A DNA stretch of 64,000 nt from Musicola paradisiaca NCPPB 2511 (lineage in GTDB: Bacteria; Pseudomonadota; Gammaproteobacteria; Enterobacterales; Enterobacteriaceae), in contig NZ_CM001857.1 of assembly GCF_000400505.1 (NCBI RefSeq), positions 347,490 through 411,489 on the forward strand. The letters are read 5' to 3'. Made by a program: the position numbers and the translations under genes. How positions within the stretch are numbered: the first letter of the stretch is position 1; each line of letters opens with the position of its first letter. Of the stretch, positions 1-9,405 are shown piece after piece. The notes beneath the pieces are model-generated. The model made no database searches. It was not told the DNA's origin and was given only the letters and a program-made list of their open reading frames with translations.

Positions 1-163
1 AACGGTGGGGTGTCGGGCATGGCCCTGACCGGGTGGTTTGGGGACACGGCCCACTGGCGGTGGCCACAAACATTTCCTGTCCGGGGGTTGAAGTTTTTCA
101 GGCAACCCCGCCGATCAGACTCAAGGACAGCAGGATGACGGCAGCACGGAGAGTCTGACCGCT
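1..163. other. left edge, unassigned sequence
   Basis: No gene could be assigned. On the minus strand one frame ends in a short hydrophobic stretch (AAVILLSLSLIGGVA, then stop at about 101), which could be the tail of a broken membrane protein. Another minus frame stays open to the window edge but resembles nothing I recognise. It lies beyond the terminator of the immunity gene, so it belongs to whatever continues outside the window. Confidence 0.3.
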
Positions 164-195
164 AAAAACGACGATCCCGGCACGGGGCCGGGATC
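164..195 (-). terminator. Rho-independent terminator of the immunity gene
   Basis: On the minus strand a perfect 9-bp stem (GATCCCGGC paired with GCCGGGATC, 5-base loop) is followed by GTCGTTTTT. It starts 5 bases past the stop codon of the Imm8-type gene and is oriented to end that transcript. Confidence 0.85.
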
Positions 196-199
196 TTGC

Positions 200-547
200 T
201 CAAGGCTGATAATCTTCATATTCCCAGGCAAAGACACGGGAGAGCTTCTGTGCGATCTCCATCCAGTCTTCACCTTCGCACTGATCGATATAGTCTGTGA
301 TGGTCTTTTTAATCTCATCCAGATCGTATTTACGAACCAGCAACGTGTGCCGCATTAGCTCTGGCAGCCATCGGTGCTTGCAGAGCCATTCAGGGGTACA
401 AACATTTAGATAAAAGTAATTCGTTCCAACCTCATCAACAGGTCCAATAGACAGGACCAATGAGAGATTAAAATCATTTACTTCTTCTGGCATAAACGTT
501 TCTAAGTTGCAGATATCACATCCTAAAGTTCTTAGTGTGGCCTTCAC
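200..547 (-). CDS. Imm8-family immunity protein (CdiI-like)
   Basis: A 115-residue acidic cytosolic protein starting with GTG, preceded by a GGAG ribosome-binding site. The N-terminal half matches the Imm8 pattern of polymorphic-toxin systems as I recall it: a short strand start, a PEEVNDF segment, an IGP..E..YF strand and a CTPEWL motif near residues 51-56. The expected role is to bind and neutralise the toxin encoded just upstream. The toxin stop codon lies 3 bases before this GTG, the typical cdiA-cdiI arrangement with coupled translation. A terminator follows directly. The family call is from motif memory; direct neutralisation is inferred from position. Confidence 0.75.
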   Translation of the reverse strand: MKATLRTLGCDICNLETFMPEEVNDFNLSLVLSIGPVDEVGTNYFYLNVCTPEWLCKHRWLPELMRHTLLVRKYDLDEIKKTITDYIDQCEGEDWMEIAQKLSRVFAWEYEDYQP

Positions 548-550
548 GTT

Positions 551-1486
551 TTATTTCTCCGCTAATACACTGAGGTGAGCATCACCAACCCTAGTTCTAT
601 CACCTGTGGCAGGGTTTATTCGATAAGTTTCAAAATTTGCTTGGGTTCCTGTCGGATTAAGAGACTCAGGAGCATTTGGCTTTTCTTTAGGGAAACGATA
701 TACACGAGTTCCATCAGCACTAACCAGACCAGAACCATCGCTTGTCGCCCTTGCTCCATCACCAACCCAGATTTGGCCTAATCGATCCGCTTCTGCTTTG
801 GTGCCAGAACCAACACCATAATTCAACTTCCCGTTATCACCCTGAACCACCGCTGCAAGTCTCGGATCCTGCTTCGCAATATTGTCCAGATTTTGCTGCA
901 CCAAATCCTCTTTGAGCTTCGGATAGGTTGCCACGTTCTCCGCGCCGCTCGACGGTTTACCTTCTGTCTGCGTGCTGCCTGCTCCCGGTTTTTCTGACGG
1001 TGCCGATGGTTTCACACCTGGCGTTAATCCTTCATCCGCCGCTTTACCTGCACCGATTCCGGCCAGACCACCGGCGATATACATCGCCCCCATCTGGTAG
1101 CCCACCGCCGATTTCGCCGCCTCCTCACTCATCCCGGTGCGCATATACGCCGCAACCATACCGTTGAACAGTTCCCGCGTCTGTTTCGCTTCCTCGCCGG
1201 TACTCACCAGTAACTGCTGTATCTGCTGATAACCGTCCTGCGTTTCCTTCGGATTCTGATAGCCCAGATTTTGATAGGTTGCCTGTTTCTCCAGTGCATC
1301 CTGACGGGCGGCACTACAGGCTGAAGCACTGCCATCCATACAAGCAGTGACCAGTTCCTTACTGGTTTGCGCATCCTTACGGTTCAGCGCATCACGCTCT
1401 TGTTTTTCCTGCTCGGTCAGGTTTTCTTTGTGGTTGAGATATGTCTGGCGGCTCTTGTCCGTGCTGCTCAGATAGTTATTCTCCAC
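551..1486 (-). pseudogene. cdiA (C-terminal fragment): orphan CdiA C-terminal toxin fragment starting at VENN
   Basis: An open frame of about 311 codons beginning exactly at a V-E-N-N motif, the boundary that separates the conserved CdiA body from its variable toxin region. The upstream codons read A-A-T-A-VENN, as in complete CdiA proteins, but everything N-terminal (secretion signal, haemagglutinin repeats) is missing. Residues 1-130 are the helical pretoxin/entry region. Residues 150-180 are a Pro/Gly/Ser linker. The last 110 residues (GVGSGTKAEAD, WVGDGA, SADGTRVYRF, GTQANFE, ending HLSVLAEK) form the toxin domain, whose catalytic type I cannot name. The GTG at VENN is the only apparent start, and there is no cdiB. 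It is therefore an orphan toxin-immunity cassette, silent unless read through from the truncated kinase gene. A displaced recombination donor is the likeliest explanation. Confidence 0.8.
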
Positions 1487-2211
1487 GGCAGTAGCAGCAC
1501 ATCGGCGTCTTCCAGTTCCGGCGTGATGTCGGCGATTTCCTCGTCGGTAATGGTTTGATTGGCGCCGGAATAGATAGCGATCATGTTCTCGCCGTTTTGT
1601 TGCGAGACGTAGATGATGGCGTTGCCGGTGGGCTCGGTTTCAGACTGATACAAGCGGAACGAGTGGATCTCGGAGGTGGAGAGATGTTCGTAGGCGAAGT
1701 GGCTGAACTGATCCTTACCGACTTTGGAAACGAAATGCACCTTGGCACCGGCGCGACTGGCCGCCATCGCCTGATTGGCACCTTTGCCGCCCGGCCCCAG
1801 CGTACTGCCTTTTGCCAGCAGTGATTCGCCGCCTTTGGGGAAGCGATCCACCTTGGCGACGATGTCCACATTGAATGAACCGAGAATACAGACTTTGCCT
1901 TTCATGGCGTGATTGCTCATGGGGAGCCCTTTTTTCCGCTGGTTTTTATGCCGTGTCTGGTGCTGGAGTTTTTTCAGCAGCACTTCGAAATCTTTGCCGG
2001 TTTCGGTAATCAGCTTGGATTGCAGACTGCGTCGTATGATGACGGCGCCGCCATGACAACGCTGGATCAACTGCTGTTTCGCCAGTGCGTTCAGGTCGCT
2101 GCGTATGGTTTCTCTGGTGACAGTGAAGAGTGAGGCCAGGTATTCCACGCTGGCACGGTCGTACTTGTCCAGATAGTCAAGAATCCGGCTTCTTCGTTCT
2201 TCAAGAAACAT
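1468..2211 (-). pseudogene. truncated DeoR-type regulator fused to PfkB/ribokinase-like kinase
   Basis: The ATG follows a GGAGGC ribosome-binding site. Residues 1-60 are a DeoR winged helix-turn-helix (RRSRILDYLDKYDRASVEYL, then VTRETIRSDL and RCHGGAV). After a basic linker, a second region from about residue 100 begins like ribokinase (GKVCILGSFNVDIV) and carries the N-terminal PfkB signature around GGKGANQA. The kinase breaks off after DADVLLL, before its ATP-binding and catalytic-base half, and the frame runs six more codons into the CdiA sequence. Intact kinases of this type are about 300 residues. DNA binding may survive; kinase activity cannot. The HTH-kinase fusion would make a sugar-sensing self-regulator, but the substrate is not evident. 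Confidence 0.8.
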
Positions 2212-2352
2212 ACTGTTAACGCCTCCACAATGAGAGTAAAGGAGCCCCCCGTGGTCGAAAAGTGACCGCGATCATAGGACGTCCGACAAAACGGAAGTAA
2301 ACAAAAATCCACGCGCATAGAGGAATGCTTTACGGCATGGGGGTTTCAGAGA

Positions 2353-2368
2353 TGTGAATGCCGTCACA
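2353..2368. promoter_or_regulatory. perfect CRP-type operator
   Basis: TGTGAATGCCGTCACA is an exact TGTGA-N6-TCACA palindrome in the divergent gap between the DeoR-kinase gene and glpG. It lies about 140 bases upstream of the kinase ATG and 108 upstream of glpG, so it could serve either. Catabolite control fits a sugar kinase or a glp gene. The palindrome is seen; CRP binding is inferred. Confidence 0.7.
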
Positions 2369-2475
2369 CCCAAAGGAATAATGGGCCACATTCTCTCCGG
2401 TTATTGCGCTGCGCGGGATGCGGTAAATGTTTTAGAATTGTAGAAATTATTGATAAGCAGTGGTGGGCCTTCGGC

Positions 2476-3300
2476 ATGATCCGCATTATTTCGCTGTCCA
2501 ACCCGCGTCTGGCGCAGGCGTTTGTGGACTATATGCGCACGCACCAGGTTCGGCTGGTGATTCAGTTTGATGGCGACCAGGCCGATATCTGGTTGCCGGA
2601 TGAGAGCCAGCAGGCTCGGGTGCAACAGGAGCTGGAGCAGTTTCTGCGCGAACCCTGGCATGCGCGTTATCAGGCGGCCAGTTGGCAGACCGGCTCTACC
2701 GGGGCGGGGTTGCGTTATCAGTCATTCTCCTATCTGACGATGTTGCGTCAGCGCGCCGGGCCGTTGACGTTGGGCGTGATGCTGGCGACCGTCGTCGTCT
2801 ATCTGTTGATGCAACTCTACGGCGTAGACCGGATGTTGCTGGTGCTTGCGTTTCCCGACGCGGCGCATCGTCTGCAACTCTGGCGCTGGTTCAGTCATGC
2901 GCTGATGCATTTTTCGTTGTTGCACCTGTTGTTCAACCTGATGTGGTGGTGGTATCTCGGCGGCCCGGTGGAGCGGGTGCTGGGGACGCGCCGGTTGTGC
3001 TTGATCCTGCTGTTGTCGGCAGCGGTGAGCGGTTGGGTGCAGTATGGGTTCAGCGGGATTTATTTCGGCGGCCTGTCCGGGGTGGTTTACGCGCTGATGG
3101 GGTACGTCTGGTTGCGCGGCGAGCGGGAGCCTGATGGGGAACTGCATCTGCAACGGGGCTTGATGATTTTTGCTCTGCTGTGGTTGATAGCGGGGTATTT
3201 CGATATTTTAGGTCTGTCTATCGCGAATGCAGCGCATGTCGCGGGGTTGGTCATCGGCTTGCTGATGGCCTGGTGGGATACTTACGGCAAACGCCGATGA
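2476..3300 (+). CDS. glpG: rhomboid intramembrane serine protease GlpG
   Basis: A 274-residue inner-membrane protease that cleaves transmembrane substrates. The N-terminal cytosolic domain (about 1-90, [16 protein letters not shown]) is followed by six membrane helices. Catalytic serine is in [12 protein letters not shown], catalytic histidine in NAAHVAGL, and the WWWYLGG loop is typical. The start at 2476 matches the E. coli protein (about 276 residues); an in-frame upstream codon at 2404 would add unrelated residues. In E. coli the order is glpE-glpG-glpR; here glpE is not upstream and the CdiA/DeoR-kinase segment lies there instead. glpR follows 24 bases downstream. Confidence 0.95.
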   Translation: MIRIISLSNPRLAQAFVDYMRTHQVRLVIQFDGDQADIWLPDESQQARVQQELEQFLREPWHARYQAASWQTGSTGAGLRYQSFSYLTMLRQRAGPLTLGVMLATVVVYLLMQLYGVDRMLLVLAFPDAAHRLQLWRWFSHALMHFSLLHLLFNLMWWWYLGGPVERVLGTRRLCLILLLSAAVSGWVQYGFSGIYFGGLSGVVYALMGYVWLRGEREPDGELHLQRGLMIFALLWLIAGYFDILGLSIANAAHVAGLVIGLLMAWWDTYGKRR

Positions 3301-3324
3301 TCCCAACGGTTCGAGGGGAGAAAT

Positions 3325-4083
3325 GTGAAGCAGACACAGCGGCATGACGCGATCATTGAGTTGGTACGTCGGCAGGGGTATGTCAGTACGGAAGAATTGG
3401 TGGAACACTTCGCGGTCAGCCCGCAAACGATTCGCCGCGATCTGAACGATCTGGCCGAGCAGAGTAAGATCCATCGTCATCACGGCGGGGCGGCGCTGCC
3501 TTCCAGCTCCGTCAATGCGGCTTACCATGACCGGAAAATGATGTGGTCGGACGAAAAAGCCAGGATTGCGAAGCAAGTCGCGAGTCTGATCCCCGATGGT
3601 GCTACGCTTTTTATAGACATAGGTACGACGCCGGAAGCCGTCGCGCATGCGTTGATGAACCATAAGGAGCTGAGGGTTGTCACCAACAACCTGAATGTGG
3701 CCACGCTGCTGACCGCCAAAGAAGATTTTCGTCTGATTCTGGCGGGCGGCGAGGTACGTAGCCGGGACGGCGGCATCATCGGCGAAGCGACGCTGGATTT
3801 TATTTCCCAGTTCCGGCTGGATTTCGGCATTCTGGGGATCAGCGGGATTGATATGGATGGTTCGCTGCTGGAGTTCGACTATCACGAAGTTCGTACCAAA
3901 CGCGCGATTATTGAAAACTCCCGTTGCGTCATGTTAGTGACAGACCACTCCAAGTTTGGCCGTAATGCCATGGTCAATTTGGGCAATATGGATCTGATCG
4001 ACTATCTTTTTACCGATCAGTTACCACCACCCAGTGTGCTGAAAATTATTGAACAACATAAGGTACAGTTGGAGTTGTGCTGA
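3325..4083 (+). CDS. glpR: glycerol-3-phosphate regulon repressor GlpR (DeoR family)
   Basis: A 252-residue DeoR-family repressor; glycerol-3-phosphate releases it from glp operators. GTG start with GAGGGGAG in front. The N-terminal helix-turn-helix spans about residues 5-57 (QRHDAIIELVRRQGYVSTEE, SPQTIRRDLNDL, RHHGGAA). The effector domain follows with the FIDIGTTPEAVAHAL and VTNNLNVA motifs. Length and sequence agree with E. coli GlpR (252). It forms a unit with glpG. malP begins only 45 bases beyond the stop, with no malT between as in E. coli, so read-through into malPQ is possible. Confidence 0.95.
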   Translation: MKQTQRHDAIIELVRRQGYVSTEELVEHFAVSPQTIRRDLNDLAEQSKIHRHHGGAALPSSSVNAAYHDRKMMWSDEKARIAKQVASLIPDGATLFIDIGTTPEAVAHALMNHKELRVVTNNLNVATLLTAKEDFRLILAGGEVRSRDGGIIGEATLDFISQFRLDFGILGISGIDMDGSLLEFDYHEVRTKRAIIENSRCVMLVTDHSKFGRNAMVNLGNMDLIDYLFTDQLPPPSVLKIIEQHKVQLELC

Positions 4084-4128
4084 TCCCGCCGTGCCTTTTT
4101 CCCATAGCCCACAGAGGAGAGAGGCACG

Positions 4129-6546
4129 ATGTCATCCTCGTTTAACCTGTCGCAATTCTCCGATTCTCTATTTCGTAAACTCAATGCCTATGGTCGTTCA
4201 TCCCTGCGGGAGCTGACGCCGCGTCAGTGCTGGCAGGCGGTGTGCGCCGCGCTGTCGGAACAGGTGGATGCCCTGGCGGCGGACTCGGATGCCCGCCTCG
4301 CCGGAGCGCCGGTCGAATACCGGCATGTGAATTATTTGTCGATGGAGTTCTTACCGGGCCGCCTGACCGCCAACAACCTGATCAATCTGGGTTGGTATGG
4401 CGTGGTGGCGCAAGTGCTGGAACGGCATGGACTGGCGCTGAGCGACATCCTGGAGCAGGAAACCGACCCGGCGTTAGGCAACGGCGGCCTGGGGAGACTG
4501 GCCGCCTGCTATCTGGACGCGATGGCGACGGCGGCGCAGCCGGCGATTGGCTACGGTCTGCATTATCAATACGGTCTGTTTCGACAGCATTTTGACGCGG
4601 GCGAGCAGCATGAAACGGCGGACGACTGGCAACGCGACAGTTATCCCTGGTCGCACCCGCGTCCGGAACTGGCGGTGGAAGTCGGGTTTGGCGGCGATTT
4701 GATCCCGCAGCCGGATGGCGGCGAGCGTTGGGTGCCGGCGCAGGTGGTGATTGGCGAAGCAACCGATATCCCGGTCATCGGCTACCACAATGGCGTGATG
4801 TTGCCGCTGCGCTTGTGGCAGGCGACGCACCCGCAGCCGTTCGATCTGGCGCAGTTCAACGCGGGCCACTATCTGCGCGCCGAGCAGCAGGGCATCGCCG
4901 CCAGCAGCTTGACCAAGGTGCTCTATCCGAACGATAACCACCCGGCCGGCAAGCGTCTGCGGTTGATGCAGCAATATTTTCAGTGCGCCTGCGCAGTGGC
5001 GGATATTTTCCGACGCCATCTGCAGGCCGGCAGAGCGCTGGAGACCTTGCCGAATCTGGAGGTTATCCAGCTCAACGATACCCACCCGACGCTGGCGATC
5101 CCCGAGACCCTGCGGTTGTTGCTGGATGAACACCAGTTGCCCTGGGAGCAGGCCTGGGATATTACCCACCGCCTGTTCGCCTACACCAACCATACCCTGA
5201 TGCCGGAAGCGCTGGAGTGCTGGGATGAGCGGCTGTTCCGCCGCTTGCTGCCGCGGCATTTTTCCATCATCAAAATCATCAATGCGCGTTTTCGTCAGCA
5301 GGTGGAAGCGCATTGGCCCGGCAATCGCCGTCTATGGCCGCGGGTGGCGGTGCTGCATCGCCGTCAGGTGAGAATGGCCAACCTGTGCGTGGTGGCCTGC
5401 TTTGCCGTCAATGGCGTGGCGCAGCTGCATTCCGATTTGATCATTCGCGATCTGTTCCCCGAGTACCACCAACTGTGGCCGGAAAAATTTCATAACGTCA
5501 CCAATGGCATTACGCCGCGCCGTTGGCTACTGCAATGCAACCCGGCGCTGTCGTCGTTGATCGATGAAACGCTGCATACCCCGTGGGCTAACCGCCTGAC
5601 GGCGCTGGAGACGTTGGCGGACTACGCCGATGACGCCGGATTTCAAGCGCGCTACCGGAAAATCAAACAGGACAATAAGGCTGATCTCGCCCGATTCATA
5701 CAACGAGAATATGGCATCCTGATCGACCCGTCGGCGATGTTTGATGTGCAGATTAAGCGCTTGCATGAATACAAGCGTCAGCACCTGAATCTGCTGCACA
5801 TTCTTTCGTTGTACCGGCAATTGCGCGATAACCCAGGGCTGGATATAGTTCCGCGCATTTTTTTGTTCGGCGCGAAGGCGGCGCCGGGCTATGTGCTGGC
5901 CAAGAACATCATTCACGCGATTAACGGCGTAGCGGAGCGTATCAACCGGGACAAGCGTGTCAACGATCGCCTGAAGGTGGTGTTCTTGCCGGACTATCGG
6001 GTTTCTCTGGCGGAGCGGATTATTCCGGCGGCGGACGTGTCGGAACAGATTTCGACGGCGGGCAAGGAGGCATCCGGCACCGGCAATATGAAATTAGCGC
6101 TGAACGGCGCTCTGACGGTTGGCACGCTGGATGGCGCCAATGTGGAAATGGCTCAGCAGGTGGGCGAGGAGAACCTGTTCATCTTTGGGCATACGGTGGA
6201 TCAGGTTAAAGCGTTGCAGGCCAAGGGCTACAAGCCCGAGCGCTATATCGCAGGCCATCCATTGCTGGCGTCGGTGTTGGATGAGCTGGCGTCCGGGGTG
6301 TTCAGCCACGGCGACCGAACCGCATTCGCTCCACTGCTGGAAAGTCTGTTAAAAAACGGCGATCCCTATCTGGTCCTGGCGGATTTCACGCCCTATTGCC
6401 AGGCACAACAGCGTGTGGATGCGCTTTATCGTAAACCTGAAGAATGGACTCGTCGTTGCATCTTGAATACCGCTCGCATGGGAATGTTCAGTGCCGATCG
6501 GGCGATTCATGATTATCAGCAACGCATCTGGATCGTGCGTCGTTAA
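4129..6546 (+). CDS. malP: maltodextrin phosphorylase MalP
   Basis: An 805-residue cytosolic GT35 phosphorylase that removes glucose from maltodextrin ends by phosphorolysis, giving glucose-1-phosphate. Visible signatures: [14 protein letters not shown] near residue 120, the phosphorylase pattern around [27 protein letters not shown] near 645-675 with the PLP-binding lysine in that segment, and [10 protein letters not shown]. coli MalP has 797 residues. The ATG has GGAGAGAGG in front. malQ follows after 3 bases, so the two are one operon for maltodextrin breakdown. The usual divergent malT regulator is absent here and I found no convincing MalT boxes in the 45-base upstream gap. Confidence 0.95.
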   Translation: MSSSFNLSQFSDSLFRKLNAYGRSSLRELTPRQCWQAVCAALSEQVDALAADSDARLAGAPVEYRHVNYLSMEFLPGRLTANNLINLGWYGVVAQVLERHGLALSDILEQETDPALGNGGLGRLAACYLDAMATAAQPAIGYGLHYQYGLFRQHFDAGEQHETADDWQRDSYPWSHPRPELAVEVGFGGDLIPQPDGGERWVPAQVVIGEATDIPVIGYHNGVMLPLRLWQATHPQPFDLAQFNAGHYLRAEQQGIAASSLTKVLYPNDNHPAGKRLRLMQQYFQCACAVADIFRRHLQAGRALETLPNLEVIQLNDTHPTLAIPETLRLLLDEHQLPWEQAWDITHRLFAYTNHTLMPEALECWDERLFRRLLPRHFSIIKIINARFRQQVEAHWPGNRRLWPRVAVLHRRQVRMANLCVVACFAVNGVAQLHSDLIIRDLFPEYHQLWPEKFHNVTNGITPRRWLLQCNPALSSLIDETLHTPWANRLTALETLADYADDAGFQARYRKIKQDNKADLARFIQREYGILIDPSAMFDVQIKRLHEYKRQHLNLLHILSLYRQLRDNPGLDIVPRIFLFGAKAAPGYVLAKNIIHAINGVAERINRDKRVNDRLKVVFLPDYRVSLAERIIPAADVSEQISTAGKEASGTGNMKLALNGALTVGTLDGANVEMAQQVGEENLFIFGHTVDQVKALQAKGYKPERYIAGHPLLASVLDELASGVFSHGDRTAFAPLLESLLKNGDPYLVLADFTPYCQAQQRVDALYRKPEEWTRRCILNTARMGMFSADRAIHDYQQRIWIVRR

Positions 6547-6549
6547 GGA

Positions 6550-8682
6550 ATGAATACCATGGTGTTAAAGGCAAAGAAATCCGTTCGTTATCCGGTAGGG
6601 CTCGTTGACACCTATAAAGATGCTTATGGCAATGAACAGGTGATAGCCGAAGAGACCCGGGAGAAGCTGATGCAATTGCTCGCCCCACAGGATATCGCCG
6701 GGGCGCGCTTGCCGCCGGTGTGCGTTTTTCGTCAGGGCAAGGCCATGACGTTGAAGCCTGGGGGGGAAGGAGACTACGGATGGATTATCACTTATGAAAA
6801 AGGGGGCGGGACGGAAGGGAAGGTATCGGCTGGGCAGGTACTGTCGTTACCCGACACATTGCCTATCGGTTATCACCAGCTGGTGTTGGAGCAAGGGGAA
6901 AAACAGTGGTCATGCCGGATCATCGTTGCGCCGTCGGGTTGCTATGAGCCCGAACCGCTGACGAATGGCCGCCGCTGGTGGGGGATCACCGTGCAGCTTT
7001 ATACCCTGCGTTCACAGCATAACTGGGGCATCGGCGATTTTGGCGATCTGAAGTCGCTGGTGGAAAATGTGGCGCGCCGGGGCGGCGCTTTCGTCGGGTT
7101 CAATCCGTTGCACTCGCTCTACCCGGCGGAACCGGAAGCCGCCAGCCCCTACAGCCCATCATCCCGCCACTGGTTGAACATCATCTATATCGATGTCAAT
7201 CAGGTGGAGGATTTTCACCACAGCGAAGCCGCCCAGGCGTGGTGGCGGCGTGACGATATTCAGCGACAGGTGTTGGTCGCCCGCACCAACCGCTGGGTGG
7301 ACTATACCTCGGTGACGACGCTGAAGCTGGCGGCGTTGCGTCTGGCGTTCCAGCATTTTTGCCGTCGCAGCCCGCTGGATCATCGCAAAACGGCGTTGCA
7401 GCAGTTCATCAGGAATGGCGGTGAGAGTTTGCAGCAACAGGCGACCTATGATGCGTTGTTGGTTTACCTGAAAGCGCAAGGCGACATTCCGGCGGACTGG
7501 CGGCGATGGCCGGAGGAGTACCGTGAGGCAGGCGGGGACGCAGTCATGCGTTTTCGTCAGGAAAATGCCGAGGAGATCCAGTTTTACTGTTGGCTGCAAT
7601 GGGTGGCGCATGAACAGTTGGCCGCCTGTTTTGAGCGTAGCCGCCAACTGGGTATGCCCATCGGATTGTACCGCGACCTGGCGGTCGGTGGGGCGCAGGG
7701 CGGCGTGGATACCTGGGGGGACAGGCAGCTGTACTGTCTGGATGTGACGCTGGGCGCGCCGCCTGATCCGCTGGGGCCGCAGGGGCAAAACTGGAACCTG
7801 ACGCCGATGCATCCGTATGCGTTGCAACAGCGTGGCTACCAGCCGTTTATCGATATGTTGCGCCGTAATATGGCCAGCAGCGGCGCGTTACGTATCGATC
7901 ACGTCATGGGGTTGCTGCGTCTGTGGTGGATCCCAGGCGGCGACACCGCGGCGGGCGGCGCCTATGTGCGCTACCCGGTGGATGACCTGTTGGCGATCGT
8001 GGCGCTTGAGAGCCAGCGCTATCGCTGTCTGGTGATCGGCGAGGATCTGGGCACCGTCCCGGAAGAGGTGGTGCAGCGGCTAGAGGAGAACGGTATCTAT
8101 TCCTATAAGGTGCTGTTTTTCGAAAAGGATCGGAAAAATCGCTACCGTGCGCCGTGCGAATATCCTCGCCGCTCGATGGCGACCATCACCACGCACGATT
8201 TGCCGACGCTGCGTGGTTTCTGGCAAGGGATGGATCTGACGTTGGGCAAGGATTTGGGGCTCTATCCCAGCGATGAAATTTTGCAACTTCAGCTGGAGGA
8301 GCGCGAACTTGCTAAGCAGGGCATGCTGGATGCGTTGCATGAACAAGGGTTGTTGCCGCAGCGGGTCGGGCGCAATGCGGCTCTGACGTCGATGAGTTCG
8401 CACCTGAACCGCGGTGTTCAGCGCTATCTGGCGGATAGCGCCAGTGCGTTGTTGGGGTTGCAACTGGAGGACTGGCTGGATATGGCGACGCCGGTCAATG
8501 TGCCGGGTACCGATCGGGAATATCCCAACTGGCGGCGCAAATTGAGCCGTACTCTGGACTCCATTTTTACCGATCGCAATCTGGAACGTCTGATCCGTGA
8601 TATCGATCTGCGGCGCGGTGGGCCGGTACCGGTACGCGGACGTAAGAAAAAAACTGATGCCACGCCGTCGGCGGATGCGTAA
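6550..8682 (+). CDS. malQ: 4-alpha-glucanotransferase (amylomaltase) MalQ
   Basis: A 710-residue cytosolic GH77 enzyme that transfers maltosyl and longer dextrinyl groups, making chains long enough for MalP. The catalytic segments of GH77 are present: the first around WGIGDFGDLKSLVE, the Asp nucleophile in ALRIDHVMGLLRLWWIP, the acid Glu in VIGEDLGTVPEEV and the TTHDLPTLRGFW motif. E. coli MalQ has 694 residues; the extra length lies in the N-terminal domain and a basic tail (RGRKKKTDA). Translation is coupled to malP. The shared terminator at 8707 follows. Confidence 0.95.
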   Translation: MNTMVLKAKKSVRYPVGLVDTYKDAYGNEQVIAEETREKLMQLLAPQDIAGARLPPVCVFRQGKAMTLKPGGEGDYGWIITYEKGGGTEGKVSAGQVLSLPDTLPIGYHQLVLEQGEKQWSCRIIVAPSGCYEPEPLTNGRRWWGITVQLYTLRSQHNWGIGDFGDLKSLVENVARRGGAFVGFNPLHSLYPAEPEAASPYSPSSRHWLNIIYIDVNQVEDFHHSEAAQAWWRRDDIQRQVLVARTNRWVDYTSVTTLKLAALRLAFQHFCRRSPLDHRKTALQQFIRNGGESLQQQATYDALLVYLKAQGDIPADWRRWPEEYREAGGDAVMRFRQENAEEIQFYCWLQWVAHEQLAACFERSRQLGMPIGLYRDLAVGGAQGGVDTWGDRQLYCLDVTLGAPPDPLGPQGQNWNLTPMHPYALQQRGYQPFIDMLRRNMASSGALRIDHVMGLLRLWWIPGGDTAAGGAYVRYPVDDLLAIVALESQRYRCLVIGEDLGTVPEEVVQRLEENGIYSYKVLFFEKDRKNRYRAPCEYPRRSMATITTHDLPTLRGFWQGMDLTLGKDLGLYPSDEILQLQLEERELAKQGMLDALHEQGLLPQRVGRNAALTSMSSHLNRGVQRYLADSASALLGLQLEDWLDMATPVNVPGTDREYPNWRRKLSRTLDSIFTDRNLERLIRDIDLRRGGPVPVRGRKKKTDATPSADA

Positions 8683-8706
8683 GTGTGATGTCGGGATGTC
8701 AAACAA

Positions 8707-8730
8707 AACGGCGGCCGTTTGGCCGCCGTT
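8707..8730. terminator. terminator between convergent malQ and nfuA
   Basis: Perfect 10-bp stem AACGGCGGCC / GGCCGCCGTT with a 4-base loop. The minus strand continues TTGTTT, so it ends nfuA transcripts best; the plus-strand flank is only weakly T-rich. Confidence 0.75.
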
Positions 8731-8770
8731 GGTCGCTCTTTCCGGCAATCACGAGTGCCGTGGAGCCCCA

Positions 8771-9346
8771 TCAATAGTAGGAATGTTCGCCGCGCTGGTG
8801 TTCAGTCAGGTCGCGAACCCCTTTCAGCTCGGGGAATTTTTGCAGCAGCTCTTTCTCAATGCCTTCTTTCAGCGTGTAGTCCACCATGGAACAGCCGTTG
8901 CAGCCGCCGCCGAATTGCAGGATGGCGTAGCCTTCTTCGGTAATTTCCATCAGCGTTACCCGGCCGCCGTGACCGGCCAGCTGCGGGTTGATCTGAGATT
9001 GCAGTACGTATTCCACCCGCTCCATCAACGGCGCATCATCGGAGACTTTGCGCATTTTGGCGTTAGGCGCTTTCAACGTCAGTTGGGAGCCTAGTTGGTC
9101 GGTGACGAAGTCTATTTCCGCCTCTTCCAGATAAGGGGCGCTGAGCTCATCCACATAAGCGGACAATTTTTCGAATTTCAGCTCGGTGTCGTTAGCTTCG
9201 ACCGCATCGGGCGGGCAGTAGGACACCCCACATTCAGCGTTGGGCGTGCCGGGGTTGATGACGAAAACACGAATCTGGGTGCCTTCCTCTTGTTTTGCCA
9301 GCAGTTTGGCAAAATGCTCCTGAGCAGAGTCGGTAATACGAATCAT
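8771..9346 (-). CDS. nfuA: Fe-S cluster carrier NfuA
   Basis: A 191-residue protein that receives and delivers [4Fe-4S] clusters to apo-enzymes. Residues 1-100 form a degenerate A-type carrier domain. The C-terminal Nfu domain has the cluster-binding C-x-x-C in [14 protein letters not shown] at about residues 149-152. Same length as E. coli NfuA (191). The neighbours gntX and bioH match the E. coli order bioH-gntX-nfuA. The terminator at 8707 follows. Confidence 0.96.
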   Translation of the reverse strand: MIRITDSAQEHFAKLLAKQEEGTQIRVFVINPGTPNAECGVSYCPPDAVEANDTELKFEKLSAYVDELSAPYLEEAEIDFVTDQLGSQLTLKAPNAKMRKVSDDAPLMERVEYVLQSQINPQLAGHGGRVTLMEITEEGYAILQFGGGCNGCSMVDYTLKEGIEKELLQKFPELKGVRDLTEHQRGEHSYY

Positions 9347-9405
9347 GATGTTAACTCAATAGTTGACTACATTAGTTGGTTATAATACGCCCATCCTCGC
9401 GGTGA

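Noticed and set aside
2404-2475. N-terminal extension of glpG, or a glpE tail
   Set aside because: The codons are in frame but unlike either protein; the normal GlpG start is at 2476.
4084-4128. MalT boxes before malP
   Set aside because: GGAGAGAGG resembles a purine-rich box but is better explained as the malP ribosome-binding site; no paired boxes are present.
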